Positions 25,011-33,401 of a stretch of 64,000 nt of DNA are shown here, piece after piece; within the stretch, counting starts at the first letter, position 1; each line of letters starts with the position of its first letter. A program made the position numbers and the translations under genes. Source of the DNA: Streptomyces sp. FIT100 (GTDB lineage: Bacteria; Actinomycetota; Actinomycetes; Streptomycetales; Streptomycetaceae); the NCBI RefSeq assembly GCF_024584805.1, contig NZ_CP075715.1:3530026-3594025 (forward strand), written 5' to 3'. A model generated the notes under the pieces. The model searched no databases. It was not told the origin of the DNA and worked only from the letters and a program-made list of their open reading frames with translations.

Positions 25011-26414
25011 ATGACGAGCACGATCAACGGCGGCATCTCCTTCTGGTACGCGGACGCCGGCATCCCCGCCCCCAGAGAGCCCCTGCCGGGCGACGCGTCC
25101 GCCGACGTCTGCATCGTCGGCGGCGGATACACCGGACTGTGGACGGCGTACTACCTCAAGAAGGCCGTCCCCTTCCTCAACATCACCGTCCTGGAAGCCG
25201 CGTTCTGCGGATACGGCGCCTCCGGCCGCAACGGCGGCTGGCTCTACAACGGCATCGCCGGCCGCGACCGCTACGCCCGGCTGCACGGCCACGACGCCGC
25301 CGTACGCCTCCAGAAGGCCATGAACGACACGGTCACCGAAGTCATCCGCGCCGCCGACGACGAGCACATCGACGCCGACATCCACCAGGGCGGCGTCCTC
25401 GAAGTCGCCCACACCCCGGCCCAGCTCAGCCGGCTCAGGAACTTCCACGCCGTCGAGATCGCCTTCGGCGAGAAGGACCGCGAACTCTACGGCGCCCGCG
25501 AGACCGCCGACCGCATCCGCATCGCCGGAGCCGTCGGCTCCAGCTGGACCCCGCACGGCGCGCGCCTCCACCCGGTCAAGCTGGTCAAGGGCCTCGCGGC
25601 AGCCGTCGAAGCGCTCGGCGTGACGATCCACGAGTCCACGCCGGTGACCGAGATCAGGCCCAAACACGCGGTCACCCCCTACGGCACCGTCCGCGCCCCC
25701 TACGTCCTGCGCTGCACCGAGGGCTTCACCGCATCCCTCGCACACCACCGCCGCACCTGGCTCCCCATGAACTCGTCCATGATCGCCACCGAGCCGCTCC
25801 CCGCGGACGCCTGGGACAGGATCGGCTGGCAAGGCCGCGAAACCCTCGGCGACATGGCCCACGCCTACATGTACGCCCAGCGCACCGCCGACGACCGCAT
25901 CGCGCTCGGCGGCCGGGGCGTCCCCTACCGCTACGGCTCACGTGCCGCCACCACCGAGAACGCGGGACGCACCCAGCCCGCCACCATCGACGCCCTGCGC
26001 GCCGTCCTCACCCGTTTCTTCCCCCAACTCGCCGGCGTCCGCATCGACCACGCCTGGTCCGGCGTCCTCGGCGTCCCCCGCGACTGGTGTGCCACCGTCA
26101 CCCTCGACCGCTCCACCGGCCTCGGCTGGGCCGGCGGCTACGTCGGCTCCGGCGTCGCCACCGCCAACCTCGCCGCCCGCACCCTGCGCGACCTCGTCCA
26201 GCAGGACTCCGGCCAGTCGGGCCCCACCGACCTCACCGCCCTGCCCTGGGTCAACCACAAGGTCCGCAAATGGGAACCCGAACCCCTCCGCTGGCTCGGC
26301 GTCCACACCCTCTACGCGGCCTACCGCACCGCCGACCGCCGCGAACTCACCGCCCGCACCACCCACACCGACCGCCTGGCGACCCTCGCGGACAAGATCT
26401 CCGGCCGCCACTGA
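25011..26414 (+). CDS. FAD-dependent oxidoreductase (DAO family, gamma-glutamylputrescine-oxidase-like)
   Basis: The 467-residue flavoenzyme has the dinucleotide-binding motif VCIVGGGYTGLWTAYYLKK near residue 33, the GASGRNGGWLYNG motif and the C-terminal GWAGGYVGSGVATANLAART that closes on the flavin. DAO-family enzymes oxidise amines or amino acids. Similarity to PuuB-type enzymes suggests polyamine catabolism, and the GNAT and APH neighbours act on amines too. ATG 25011 follows the divergent phosphotransferase start by about 150 bases. Confidence 0.9.
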   Translation: MTSTINGGISFWYADAGIPAPREPLPGDASADVCIVGGGYTGLWTAYYLKKAVPFLNITVLEAAFCGYGASGRNGGWLYNGIAGRDRYARLHGHDAAVRLQKAMNDTVTEVIRAADDEHIDADIHQGGVLEVAHTPAQLSRLRNFHAVEIAFGEKDRELYGARETADRIRIAGAVGSSWTPHGARLHPVKLVKGLAAAVEALGVTIHESTPVTEIRPKHAVTPYGTVRAPYVLRCTEGFTASLAHHRRTWLPMNSSMIATEPLPADAWDRIGWQGRETLGDMAHAYMYAQRTADDRIALGGRGVPYRYGSRAATTENAGRTQPATIDALRAVLTRFFPQLAGVRIDHAWSGVLGVPRDWCATVTLDRSTGLGWAGGYVGSGVATANLAARTLRDLVQQDSGQSGPTDLTALPWVNHKVRKWEPEPLRWLGVHTLYAAYRTADRRELTARTTHTDRLATLADKISGRH

Positions 26415-26495
26415 CAGGGCCCCGGCAACGCGGCACTGCCCTGGGCGGTGGAGTGTCCCCTGTCCCCTGTCAGCTGTCTGGGGGTCGTGAAGTGG

Positions 26496-26902
26496 CCACG
26501 GAGCCGGGCTTTCGGGAGGTACGGCGACCCCCCTCGCTGGTCCGACGACTACCGCCTTCAGGCACGCGCATACGTCGGCGGACTCCAGCAGAACAGAGCT
26601 GGGAGCCACACGCGCAGGTGGTGGCTCGCTTCGACGCGGCCGTATCCCACCACGCGCGCATCGCCGCCGCGCGGTGCCAGACCCTCGTCGTCGGCACACA
26701 CGGTCTGGCCCCGACCGTCTGGCTGGCCAGTCGCCTATGCCTCCACCCCACGCCGGAAGCTTTCTGGGCCGGCGTCGCGTTCCCCGACCTCATCGACGTC
26801 GATCTTGGCGCCGGCCTCGAAGCGGTCATGCCGGGTCAGCAGACCCACAGCGGTGCTGAACTGCCGTCGGGTGCTTGCGCCGCCTTCCCGCGCCCCGACT
26901 GA
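26496..26902 (+). pseudogene. frameshifted remnant of a histidine-phosphatase-family gene
   Basis: Two adjacent frames carry pieces of a phosphoglycerate-mutase-like phosphatase. One reads WSDDYRLQARAYVGGLQ (to about 26588). The next reads SWEPHAQVVARFDAAVSHHA, LVVGTHGLAPTVWLA and FWAGVAFPDLIDVDL (about 26600-26815). The order and spacing match the C-terminal half of the family, including the second catalytic His. The N-terminal RHGE half is gone, and a frameshift near 26590 separates the pieces. A decayed host gene is the simplest reading. Confidence 0.65.
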
Positions 26903-27034
26903 CCGTGAATGACCGCACGATCTGGAGTGCACCTGGCACATGGCTACGGTCGGTCGGTCCCTGGATACCCAAGTGGTAGGGTCACGCTCTTCGCCAGGCT
27001 CCCCCTGTGCGGAGTCCCCGCGGCAGGTCGTACT

Positions 27035-27829
27035 ATGTCCGATCCTCTTGACCTCGATCCGTACGCAATGTGGCTGCACGCCCTCGGCGAAGCTGACCGG
27101 GTCTTCGCATCACCTCCCGACCTCGACCGCCCGGTGGGGGGTTGCACCTACTGCACCCCGGAGTCGGAGCTGCACATTCTCGGTGGCGATCCTGCTGCCG
27201 TACCAGACGATCTCCTCGGGCATTTCATGCGCGAAGTCGTCAACCACTGGGACGCGGACCAGTATCCCGTCCTGTGGCGCCGCCTCATGCCCCGTGCGCT
27301 GCGCTATTGGGGGCCCGAGGGCAATGACACCGATCGATCCCTGGAACTCGGTCATCTCGGCCAGTTCGGCGCCAGGTTTGTCGACTGGCCCGCGCCCGAA
27401 CGGGCCGTGGTGGAGCAGGCTTTCCGAGCGCTACTGGCCCTCGCCCTGGTTGATGGCCGACCTGCTGGGGATATCACCGACCTCCTGGAAGGAATCGCCC
27501 ACGCAACGGGTGATCTGGAACCGTGGCTGGAGCACATCGCCGGGCTCTCCGGCCCCGCGGCGGACGCCGGCCTCGTTCGCATCGCCTTCGGCTGGGCGAC
27601 CGACCTTCTCTGGGAGGACCTCCAGCTCTCTTGGTGGTACGACGGCGACCCTCAGGCGATCGCTGCCTGGCTGCCCACCCAGCGCGCCCGCATCACCACC
27701 TTCGCCACGCACCACCCGCGCTGTAAGACCGCGGCGGACGCGTTGATCGCGATCGACCGTATCCAAGCCGGGGACCACAGCCCATGGTCGTACCCGTACA
27801 GCGGGAAGTTCCTCAGGCTTGCCCCATGA
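27035..27829 (+). CDS. hypothetical protein
   Basis: The 264-residue cytoplasmic protein starts MSDPLDLDPYAMWLHALGEAD. It contains CTYC near residue 36, a Trp-rich middle (REVVNHWDADQYPVLWRRLMP) and a C-terminal helical region. Codon use is host-like, but AT content is a little higher than in the main chromosome genes. I recognise no domain. It stands alone between a phosphatase pseudogene and the insertion site of the mobile element. A longer frame from 26909 is less likely because the added part lacks coding character. Confidence 0.65.
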   Translation: MSDPLDLDPYAMWLHALGEADRVFASPPDLDRPVGGCTYCTPESELHILGGDPAAVPDDLLGHFMREVVNHWDADQYPVLWRRLMPRALRYWGPEGNDTDRSLELGHLGQFGARFVDWPAPERAVVEQAFRALLALALVDGRPAGDITDLLEGIAHATGDLEPWLEHIAGLSGPAADAGLVRIAFGWATDLLWEDLQLSWWYDGDPQAIAAWLPTQRARITTFATHHPRCKTAADALIAIDRIQAGDHSPWSYPYSGKFLRLAP

Positions 27830-28360
27830 CCAGACCTGTCGATGTCTCGCAGCTCAGACGACATCGGCCTCGTGTACCCCCGCTTCAGGAGCCTGGTGGG
27901 GCGAGTTGGGGCCTGGCCTGCGGGATGCCGACTTCGGCTTCTGCCGGCTGCGCCCCCGGTGGCAACCGCAGTTCCCCGTGAGCCCTCGCCCTATCTGGCG
28001 CGGTTGTGGCACGGGGAACCTTCTGATCCGTGGCTCCAGCCGGATCGGTCAGCGACGTCCATACCGGTCGAGGGCCCACAGGGACGCTAACGGATGGTGC
28101 GGTTGCCGGGGTTGCGGCTGGCGCTGGAGCTGCCATGGGGCGAGAGATCATGGCCCCTTACGCTGAGTAGCGAATCGGGCCGATCGAGCCCTGCAACGTC
28201 CACCGCTCCCTCGTCCGTGTCAGCGAGACGGTCGGCGTCCGGCCGATCCGGCTCCGCGACGCTCCTCACCGCTGCCGGAGACGCACGCCACGTAGGACCG
28301 GCCGCTGAAACGGCGGCCTGACCGTGAATGACCACTGTCGTTGATGTCACCCATAGATGC
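27830..28360. other. gene-poor stretch before the element, no supported gene
   Basis: Several short frames exist (for example 27842-28090 and 28094-28321 on plus), but none has consistent third-position GC, a ribosome site or a recognisable domain. It looks like decayed sequence of the kind that builds up next to tRNA integration sites. Confidence 0.5.
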
Positions 28361-28396
28361 CGAAGACCCCCAACCACGATCGGTTGGGGGTCTTCG
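28361..28396. terminator. original terminator of the tRNA-Thr gene, left of the element
   Basis: A perfect 15-bp stem (28361-28375 with 28382-28396) with a 6-base loop lies just beyond the left copy of the tRNA 3' half. Before integration it would have followed the tRNA-Thr gene on the minus strand. Confidence 0.75.
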
Positions 28397-28401
28397 CCCT
28401 G

Positions 28402-28445
28402 GAGCCCCCTGTCGGGTTCGAACCGACGACCCCCGCTTTACAAGA
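28402..28445. repeat. left attachment site (44-bp copy of the tRNA-Thr 3' half)
   Basis: The 44 bases from GAGCCCCCTG to CGCTTTACAAGA are identical to 44049-44092, the second half of the tRNA-Thr(TGT) gene from anticodon loop to acceptor end. Past the repeat the two loci diverge at once. This is the classic footprint of a tyrosine integrase acting in a tRNA gene. The left copy is the displaced piece of the original gene. Confidence 0.95.
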
Positions 28446-29132
28446 TCCGGCCGCCGACTCTCGGGCTAGGGCGTTGCCCGCCCGCACTAGCTAGCACAGT
28501 GTCGGGCTGTCCCTCCGAGTACCGCTAAGTGCACCCACGTTGCCGTCAGACGTTGCCGTCAGGCCCGCGCATTACGAGTTGTCCGATCTTGGTCCGGGAG
28601 TGTCCACGGGTGTCCAGCGTGGTACTTACGCGCCTGGTCAGATGGGTTGCCAGACTTCCGTAAACATCAGCGGATCACCCTGGAACGGGCGGTCAATGAG
28701 ACCACCGTTGAGACCACGACCTCTTCGTCCCGAACGCGATTGGCAGGGTGCCTGACCTCTCCAACTGCGTTGCCCGCCGTGGTGCCGCTGGTGGTTACCG
28801 TCCATGGACGTCCGCGAACGTCACTGGTCGTTCGTGCCGTTTGGCCCCCCGGGGTCGAAGCTGCGGCAACCCCACACCACTGGGGCGCCGGGCCCTGAAC
28901 TGGCTGTTCAGGTCTGGCAGGGGCAGCGACATCGCCACGGACGGGCCCGCTCGACGACGGAGAGCAGCGGCGCCGCACCGGGCGACGTGGTCGACCAGAC
29001 GTGGCGCCATCCGGTCGTACACGATTAGTGATCCTTGCCGAACGAGGAGTCATGAGGGGAGGTCGTTGCCCTACCGCTCGACCTGCCTCCGCCTTAGCAT
29101 GTGATCTACGCGATAGGGCATTTGGGGGATGC
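28446..29132. other. left end of the element, non-coding, with a 13-bp tandem repeat
   Basis: Nearly 690 bases carry no supported gene. Directly inside the end lies the tandem ACGTTGCCGTCAG (28537-28549 and 28550-28562). Related CCGTCA motifs stand at the other end (43979-43998), which suggests arm-type integrase binding sites. The rest has no clear promoter or structure and may contain remnants of lost cargo. Confidence 0.5.
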
Positions 29133-29681
29133 ATGATCGATGTTGGCGGGGCGCTGCCGGCCGCGCCTCTGAGGGGGGACCTGCCCAAGCAGCAGCGCAT
29201 GGAGATGCTCCAGGACAGTTACCTGAGAGCGGTGGCTGCGGCAGCAGGTTGCACCATGGCGAAGCCTGACCCTGATGACGGGATTGACTGGGTAATAACC
29301 CATGCGTCTGACCTGCATGAGGCGGACTGTCAGATTGATCTGAAGATACAGCTCAAGAGCACTTGGACCTCTGGGCCTAACCCGGCTAACGGATTTGTAT
29401 CCGTCAACTTATCGAATGATCGGCTCAAGCTTCTCGCGCGTCAGAAGGTGATTGTCCATCGCATTTTGGTGGCGATGATCATACCCGAAGATATCGCGGC
29501 CTGGGTCGAGGCCACTCACGATATATTTAAGCTTCGTCACTGTGCTTACTGGCGCAGCGTTACTGGCGAGGAACCGTCAGGAGAAAAGTACACATCCGTC
29601 AGGGTGCCGACCGCTCGAATATTTGACGATAAGGCGCTTTGTGAGATTATGGAGCGCATAGGGAAGGGAGGTAGGCCGTGA
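29133..29681 (+). CDS. DUF4365-domain protein, PD-(D/E)XK nuclease-like (cargo gene 1)
   Basis: The 182-residue protein has the DUF4365 core: LQDSYLRAVAAAAGC, DDGIDWVITHA and IDLKIQLKST. The Asp of GID and the Q-x-K pair occupy the places of the metal-binding Asp and (E/Q)-x-K of PD-(D/E)XK nucleases. The ATG at 29133 is preceded by GGGGGA. The stop overlaps the start of the next gene (GTGA), so the two are coupled. GC content is clearly below that of the neighbouring genes, and a TTA leucine codon is present, pointing to recent import. DUF4365 proteins are often found beside defence genes; a role here is inference. Confidence 0.75.
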   Translation: MIDVGGALPAAPLRGDLPKQQRMEMLQDSYLRAVAAAAGCTMAKPDPDDGIDWVITHASDLHEADCQIDLKIQLKSTWTSGPNPANGFVSVNLSNDRLKLLARQKVIVHRILVAMIIPEDIAAWVEATHDIFKLRHCAYWRSVTGEEPSGEKYTSVRVPTARIFDDKALCEIMERIGKGGRP

Positions 29682-30889
29682 ACACTCCAGACTTTAAGGA
29701 AATCGCACGCCACCTCACTGACCAGCAATTAGCTCTCGCGCTCCAGAACAACGGGTGGCAGAAATACGGGGGGCAGGCGAATCTGTATAGCCGTTGGCGT
29801 CCCATCTCGGAAAGTGGCGAGCGGGTAAGAGGTGTTCTCCTTCCTCAAGATGCGGAGACAGATGACTATTTTGAGCTACTGAGTCAAGCAGTTGCACAAG
29901 CCTGGAAGATGGGTGGCGGAAGCATTCGTTCTCTTTTGGAACGTGCTGCCACGCTGCATTCTCTTGGCGACGAAGTGAAGTTCCACAAGGAGACGCAAAG
30001 TCGAAGGGGGACCATCCCTTGGACTGCTGGCGAAGACCTGCATGCTGGCGCGCAGAAGTCCATGGTGGTAGGAGCTAAGACGCGGAAGTCGAAGGTTGCC
30101 TATTTCGGTAACGCGAACTATTTTCTTGCTAAATCCTTCCTTGACTCCGTTCTCATGGGGCAGACTGAGGTGGGCAGCTACGTAATCACCGCCTATGTGC
30201 CCCCAGAAGAGGTGTATACGGAGCGGAAGGTGAATCCCGGAGAAACGATGCCTTTGATGGGGCGTCATACGGGTCGGGAAATCACGCTGGGCATGGTGGA
30301 TGCCCTCTCGGCTGCCCGAGAATCTGTAGATCACTTCAACGCATCTGGGTCCACGCACGGTTTCGTTGAAAACGTCAGGCGCGGTTTCTGTTACGAACTA
30401 ACGCAGGCGGTGCGTGCTCTCATTAGGGACTCTGAGGGGGCGGAGATCGAGGTAGAGCTTAACTCGGCCGAAGACCTACTCCGCGGAGAACCAGCACAAC
30501 GGCACAGGTTGGAATTCTTCCCCTCCGACTACTCAGCCCTAGAGACCGCCGGTAACATTTTTGCGGCCACTGCGGCTGCCGAGTATGTCACAGTGCTCGG
30601 GGCAGTCACGCAACTGGAGCGTCCAAAGCCGGGGGAGCCTGGAGTGGTACGCCTTGATGTTTTCGGCGGGTCTAGAGCCAAGAAGATGCGCGTGCGACTC
30701 AAGGTTGAGGACTATGACCTGGCGGTTGATGCACACAGGAACAATCTGGCTCTCAGAATCCGCGGGCGCCAAGAAGTAGAGGGCCACTTTTTCTGGCTAT
30801 ATGACCCGGAGATTTTGGAGCTTGTGCAAATTAGGCCGGAAGGTCCCGGTGAAACGGTTGAGTCTGGGGAGCAAGAGGGCCTATTCTGA
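29678..30889 (+). CDS. unknown 403-residue protein coupled to the DUF4365 gene (cargo gene 2)
   Basis: GTG 29678 has GGGAGG seven bases upstream and overlaps the stop of the DUF4365 gene. The protein has no signal peptide or membrane segment. The N-terminal part (TDQQLALALQNNGWQKYGGQANLYSRW) and a long central region lead to a C-terminal beta-rich segment with VTVLGAVTQLERPKPGEPGVVRLDVFGG. I recognise no family. Low GC and a TTA codon match gene 1. Coupling suggests a complex or toxin/effector pair; it could be the sensor or specificity subunit of a defence system. Confidence 0.7.
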   Translation: MNTPDFKEIARHLTDQQLALALQNNGWQKYGGQANLYSRWRPISESGERVRGVLLPQDAETDDYFELLSQAVAQAWKMGGGSIRSLLERAATLHSLGDEVKFHKETQSRRGTIPWTAGEDLHAGAQKSMVVGAKTRKSKVAYFGNANYFLAKSFLDSVLMGQTEVGSYVITAYVPPEEVYTERKVNPGETMPLMGRHTGREITLGMVDALSAARESVDHFNASGSTHGFVENVRRGFCYELTQAVRALIRDSEGAEIEVELNSAEDLLRGEPAQRHRLEFFPSDYSALETAGNIFAATAAAEYVTVLGAVTQLERPKPGEPGVVRLDVFGGSRAKKMRVRLKVEDYDLAVDAHRNNLALRIRGRQEVEGHFFWLYDPEILELVQIRPEGPGETVESGEQEGLF

Positions 30890-30900
30890 GAGGTTTTCGC

Positions 30901-32148
30901 TTATCGGGGAAGGAATCCAGGTTTCTGTTCCGCGAGCGCGTGAAGTCGCGCAAGGTAGTCCTGCGCCGCTGGCTCGGAGCTGTACCGGCGCCGCATCTCG
31001 GCAGCTAGTTCCCGGCTGGTCATGATCAGTGAGGGCACCGACTGCCGGTCCCCTTCGAGAGCGCGATCCCCCATGGTGAGTGCCTGCTCCAAGTCGCCCT
31101 CACGCGCCGCCGTGACTCCCAGCGTGACCCGCGCTTCCGCGTTGCGCATCGGCGAGCGCTCGGTGCCGTCGAAGTCTGTTCCCGCCCTCAGCACCTCTTC
31201 GGCGAGCGTGCGCGCAAGTTTGTCTTCGCCGACCAGGCGGTAGCAGTCCATCGCGTAGAAGTCGAACTTGGCAGGGTCCACCACGAAGTGGTTGTCCAGG
31301 TTCTCGGGGTACGGCATCCCTTCGAGCATTCGCCGCCCCTTGTCCAAGGCAACTTCGACTTGCCGGCGGTCCCCGAGCCGCGCCCATGCCTTGGCTTCCT
31401 GGGCAGCGAGCTGCACAGCCACGCCATGATGCGAAGCCCTATCAGCTCCGGCCTGCGCCGCTGCGATGACGCCGCGGTAGTCGCCGGTCGTGAGGGCGAA
31501 CCATGCCCGCATCTCGTGCGCCCACCCCGCGACCTCTGCATGGTCAGCCTCGGTCGCGAGCGAGAGCGCCGCCTGGCGCGTCGACTCAGCCGCGTGACGG
31601 GCGCCCGTGTCGTACTCGACACAGCCGACCAGTAGCGCGAGCCAACCGGACAGCGCGAGAACCTCGCGATGCTGCGCGAGCGTGAGGCTCTTCTTGTGGA
31701 GGTCGACGACGCGGCGGAGCCACTGCCGCCCCTCGATGAGGAGCTGTTCGCTCGGCATGAACGGGTACTCCGAGGAGAGCCGGTCTGCTGTGATCCGCAG
31801 AGCATCGAGGGTGGAGTTGTCGACGTCGGACCGGTTGAGGCGGCTCACGATCTCCAGCGTCTCCATGCCGGACGCCGCGAGGATCTCCCTGTCTCCGTCC
31901 CGCCGTGAGGGCGCCGGGAAGAGCGCGTGCGTCACGGTGCCGAAGAGGGCCGCGATGATCGGTTGGTAGAAGTCGTTCGGCATTTGGCCTGACTCCCAGC
32001 GCTTCCACTGGCGAATCATGCTGTCTTCCGCGGGCAGCTCAGTGGGAGCGTGCGCCCGCAGTGCTCGGACCGCCTCCCGCTGGGACCAGTCGCGCGCCAT
32101 CCGTTCGGCAGCGATGCGCCGCGCCCATGCGGGCCTGTCGTCGGTCAT
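30901..32148 (-). CDS. XRE-family regulator with TPR-like C-terminal region
   Basis: The 415-residue protein has an N-terminal helix-turn-helix (ERMARDWSQREAVRALRA, EDSMIRQWKRWESGQMP) and a long alpha-helical TPR-like region with repeated A-G-D patterns (ALSLATEADHAEVAGWAHEM, DRALEGDRQSV). Such XRE-TPR proteins are common in Streptomyces elements and may sense peptides or partner proteins. It lies tail to tail with the cargo pair and 158 bases from the GntR gene on the same strand. It probably regulates element functions or cargo. Confidence 0.85.
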   Translation of the reverse strand: MTDDRPAWARRIAAERMARDWSQREAVRALRAHAPTELPAEDSMIRQWKRWESGQMPNDFYQPIIAALFGTVTHALFPAPSRRDGDREILAASGMETLEIVSRLNRSDVDNSTLDALRITADRLSSEYPFMPSEQLLIEGRQWLRRVVDLHKKSLTLAQHREVLALSGWLALLVGCVEYDTGARHAAESTRQAALSLATEADHAEVAGWAHEMRAWFALTTGDYRGVIAAAQAGADRASHHGVAVQLAAQEAKAWARLGDRRQVEVALDKGRRMLEGMPYPENLDNHFVVDPAKFDFYAMDCYRLVGEDKLARTLAEEVLRAGTDFDGTERSPMRNAEARVTLGVTAAREGDLEQALTMGDRALEGDRQSVPSLIMTSRELAAEMRRRYSSEPAAQDYLARLHALAEQKPGFLPR

Positions 32149-32306
32149 GCGCCCTCCTCCGAGTGCCTACTCCGAGTCTCCCTCGCGACCCGGGGGGACA
32201 GGGAAGGGGACAGCGGGGTGTCACCGGACATGTCCCTACCTCCGCTTCGCCGTCCCCTTGCTGTCACTTACGCATCAACTCCCGTTCCCCGCATGCTGGT
32301 TGCAGA

Positions 32307-32642
32307 TCACGCACCACCTGGGGCGGAGCGCTCTTCGAGCACTGTGACCCGTTCAGCCAACGCCTGAATCTGGGAGCGGATTTCCTTGATGTCGTCACGC
32401 ACGTCGCTGGTGGGGGTCGACCCGTCGCTGACGAAGTTGCCGAGGTTCCCGGCCGAGACGATCAATCCCTCGGCGCGGAGTGCTGCCAAGCCGTTTTGGA
32501 TGGTCTGGCTCGCAAACCCGAACCGGTCCATCAACTCTCGCTGCGAGGGGAGTTTGTCCCCCGGCTTCATCTTCTTGATGTCGTCGCGGAGCGCGTCCGA
32601 GACCTGCGCCGCTTTCGGCTTGGGTCCACCTGTGACAGTCAT
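32307..32642 (-). CDS. small GntR-family repressor (KorSA-like)
   Basis: The 111-residue protein has a GntR winged helix (SDALRDDIKKMKPGDKLPSQ, RELMDRFGFASQTIQNGLAAL) but no ligand-binding domain. The C-terminal third (IKEIRSQIQALAERVTVLEE) is a short coiled coil, probably for dimerisation. Such compact GntR repressors (KorSA/Kor type) hold down transfer and replication genes of pSAM2-like elements. It is divergent from the transfer operon. Repeated operators lie directly upstream of its start. Confidence 0.85.
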   Translation of the reverse strand: MTVTGGPKPKAAQVSDALRDDIKKMKPGDKLPSQRELMDRFGFASQTIQNGLAALRAEGLIVSAGNLGNFVSDGSTPTSDVRDDIKEIRSQIQALAERVTVLEERSAPGGA

Positions 32643-32656
32643 GCTCTGAGCGTACC

Positions 32657-32722
32657 CACCACAGCGAACTAGAGCGCATCACCGCACAAGACTTGTGCAC
32701 CACAGCAAACTAGTGCACGCTA
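32657..32722. promoter_or_regulatory. direct repeats, probable GntR operator between regulator and transfer operon
   Basis: Two imperfect copies of the block CACCACAGC(G/A)AACTAG(A/T)GC stand at 32657-32677 and 32698-32720, about 41 bases apart. The second ends in CTAGTGCACGCTAG, a palindromic core, and an ACTTGTGCAC copy (32691-32700) overlaps it. Their position immediately upstream of the GntR gene makes autoregulation likely. No binding data support it. Confidence 0.55.
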
Positions 32723-33101
32723 GTCAATGAGCGGCCCGCCCGATTCCCGGGTTGGCAAGCGCTTGACCTGCACGAATGGCTTGGGATTGTCCGTATGACC
32801 GCCCTTTGCGGCGGTCGGAAGGCGGCTTCGGTCGCGCGCCGCGGGCCCCACGCCGATTGCTCCTTGAGAACTCAACAGCGTGACGAGGTGGCCGCCTCCT
32901 CCGAAAAGGCGGCCGGCGCGGGGAGAGCTCGCGCGCTTCCGACCACTTCGCGGCAGTCTGCCGCGGCCGGTTGCCTCCGCTGCTCGTCTCGTACGAGCAG
33001 CGCTGAGGGGAGCCGGATCCCGTCTCCAACGGCGCGCGGCCCCGGTGGGCAAACACCGGGGCCGCTGTTCGGGCCGTTCCTGTCTGAGAGGAGCACGACC
33101 C
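32722..33101 (+). promoter_or_regulatory. leader of the transfer operon with boxA-like antitermination motif and hairpins
   Basis: Within these 380 bases no gene is supported. GCTCCTTGAGAACTCAACAG (32859-32878) closely matches the boxA of actinobacterial rRNA leaders, which recruits NusB/NusE for antitermination. It is followed by a small hairpin (32890-32897 with 32907-32914) and a terminator-like GC hairpin (33036-33047 with 33054-33065, 12 bp). A TTGACC box stands at 32763 and the palindrome CAAGCGCTTG at 32755-32764. Antitermination past the hairpin is inferred. Confidence 0.6.
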
Positions 33102-33401
33102 ATGAAGGCCATCGTTGCTGGTCATGTGGCTGTTACGGCCACAGAGTTTGTTGAGCTCGCCCTGGGCACCCCGGTTGAGTTGTGGCTGGGTGTGGAGGGG
33201 GAGAGCGAGGAGGAGCGGGCCGCTCGTCTGGACGCGGCGCGGGACATCCTCGCCGACAACCCGAGCCTTCCGGACGACGTGTCCCGCGTCGCCGCGGAGG
33301 CGATCGAGGCGTTCGCGCCGGAGCTGTTCAACGTCACCCCGCTGGTCCGCCGCCCGGTGGTCCGGCGTCGTCCGCGCCGCGGCAAGGCGGTGGCGGCATG
33401 A
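33102..33401 (+). CDS. small element-encoded protein, unknown
   Basis: The 99-residue protein starts MKAIVAGHVAVTATEFVELA, with a GAGAGGAG ribosome site. It has an acidic centre (VEGESEEERAARLDAARD) and a basic C-terminus (RRPVVRRRPRRGKAVAA). It is the first gene of the transfer operon and is coupled by ATGA to the next. No known domain is recognised; small proteins in this position are common in actinomycete elements. Confidence 0.75.
   Translation: MKAIVAGHVAVTATEFVELALGTPVELWLGVEGESEEERAARLDAARDILADNPSLPDDVSRVAAEAIEAFAPELFNVTPLVRRPVVRRRPRRGKAVAA

Noticed and set aside
28402..28445. A second tRNA-Thr gene at the left end
   Set aside because: Only the 3' half is present; the 5' half with acceptor and D-arm is missing, so it is an attachment-site copy.
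28446..29132. Short open frames at the left end of the element as genes
   Set aside because: None has consistent codon bias, a ribosome site or recognisable similarity, and they overlap each other on both strands.
29133..30889. Cargo pair considered as a classical restriction-modification system
   Set aside because: No methyltransferase motifs are seen in either protein, and none of the neighbouring genes encodes one.
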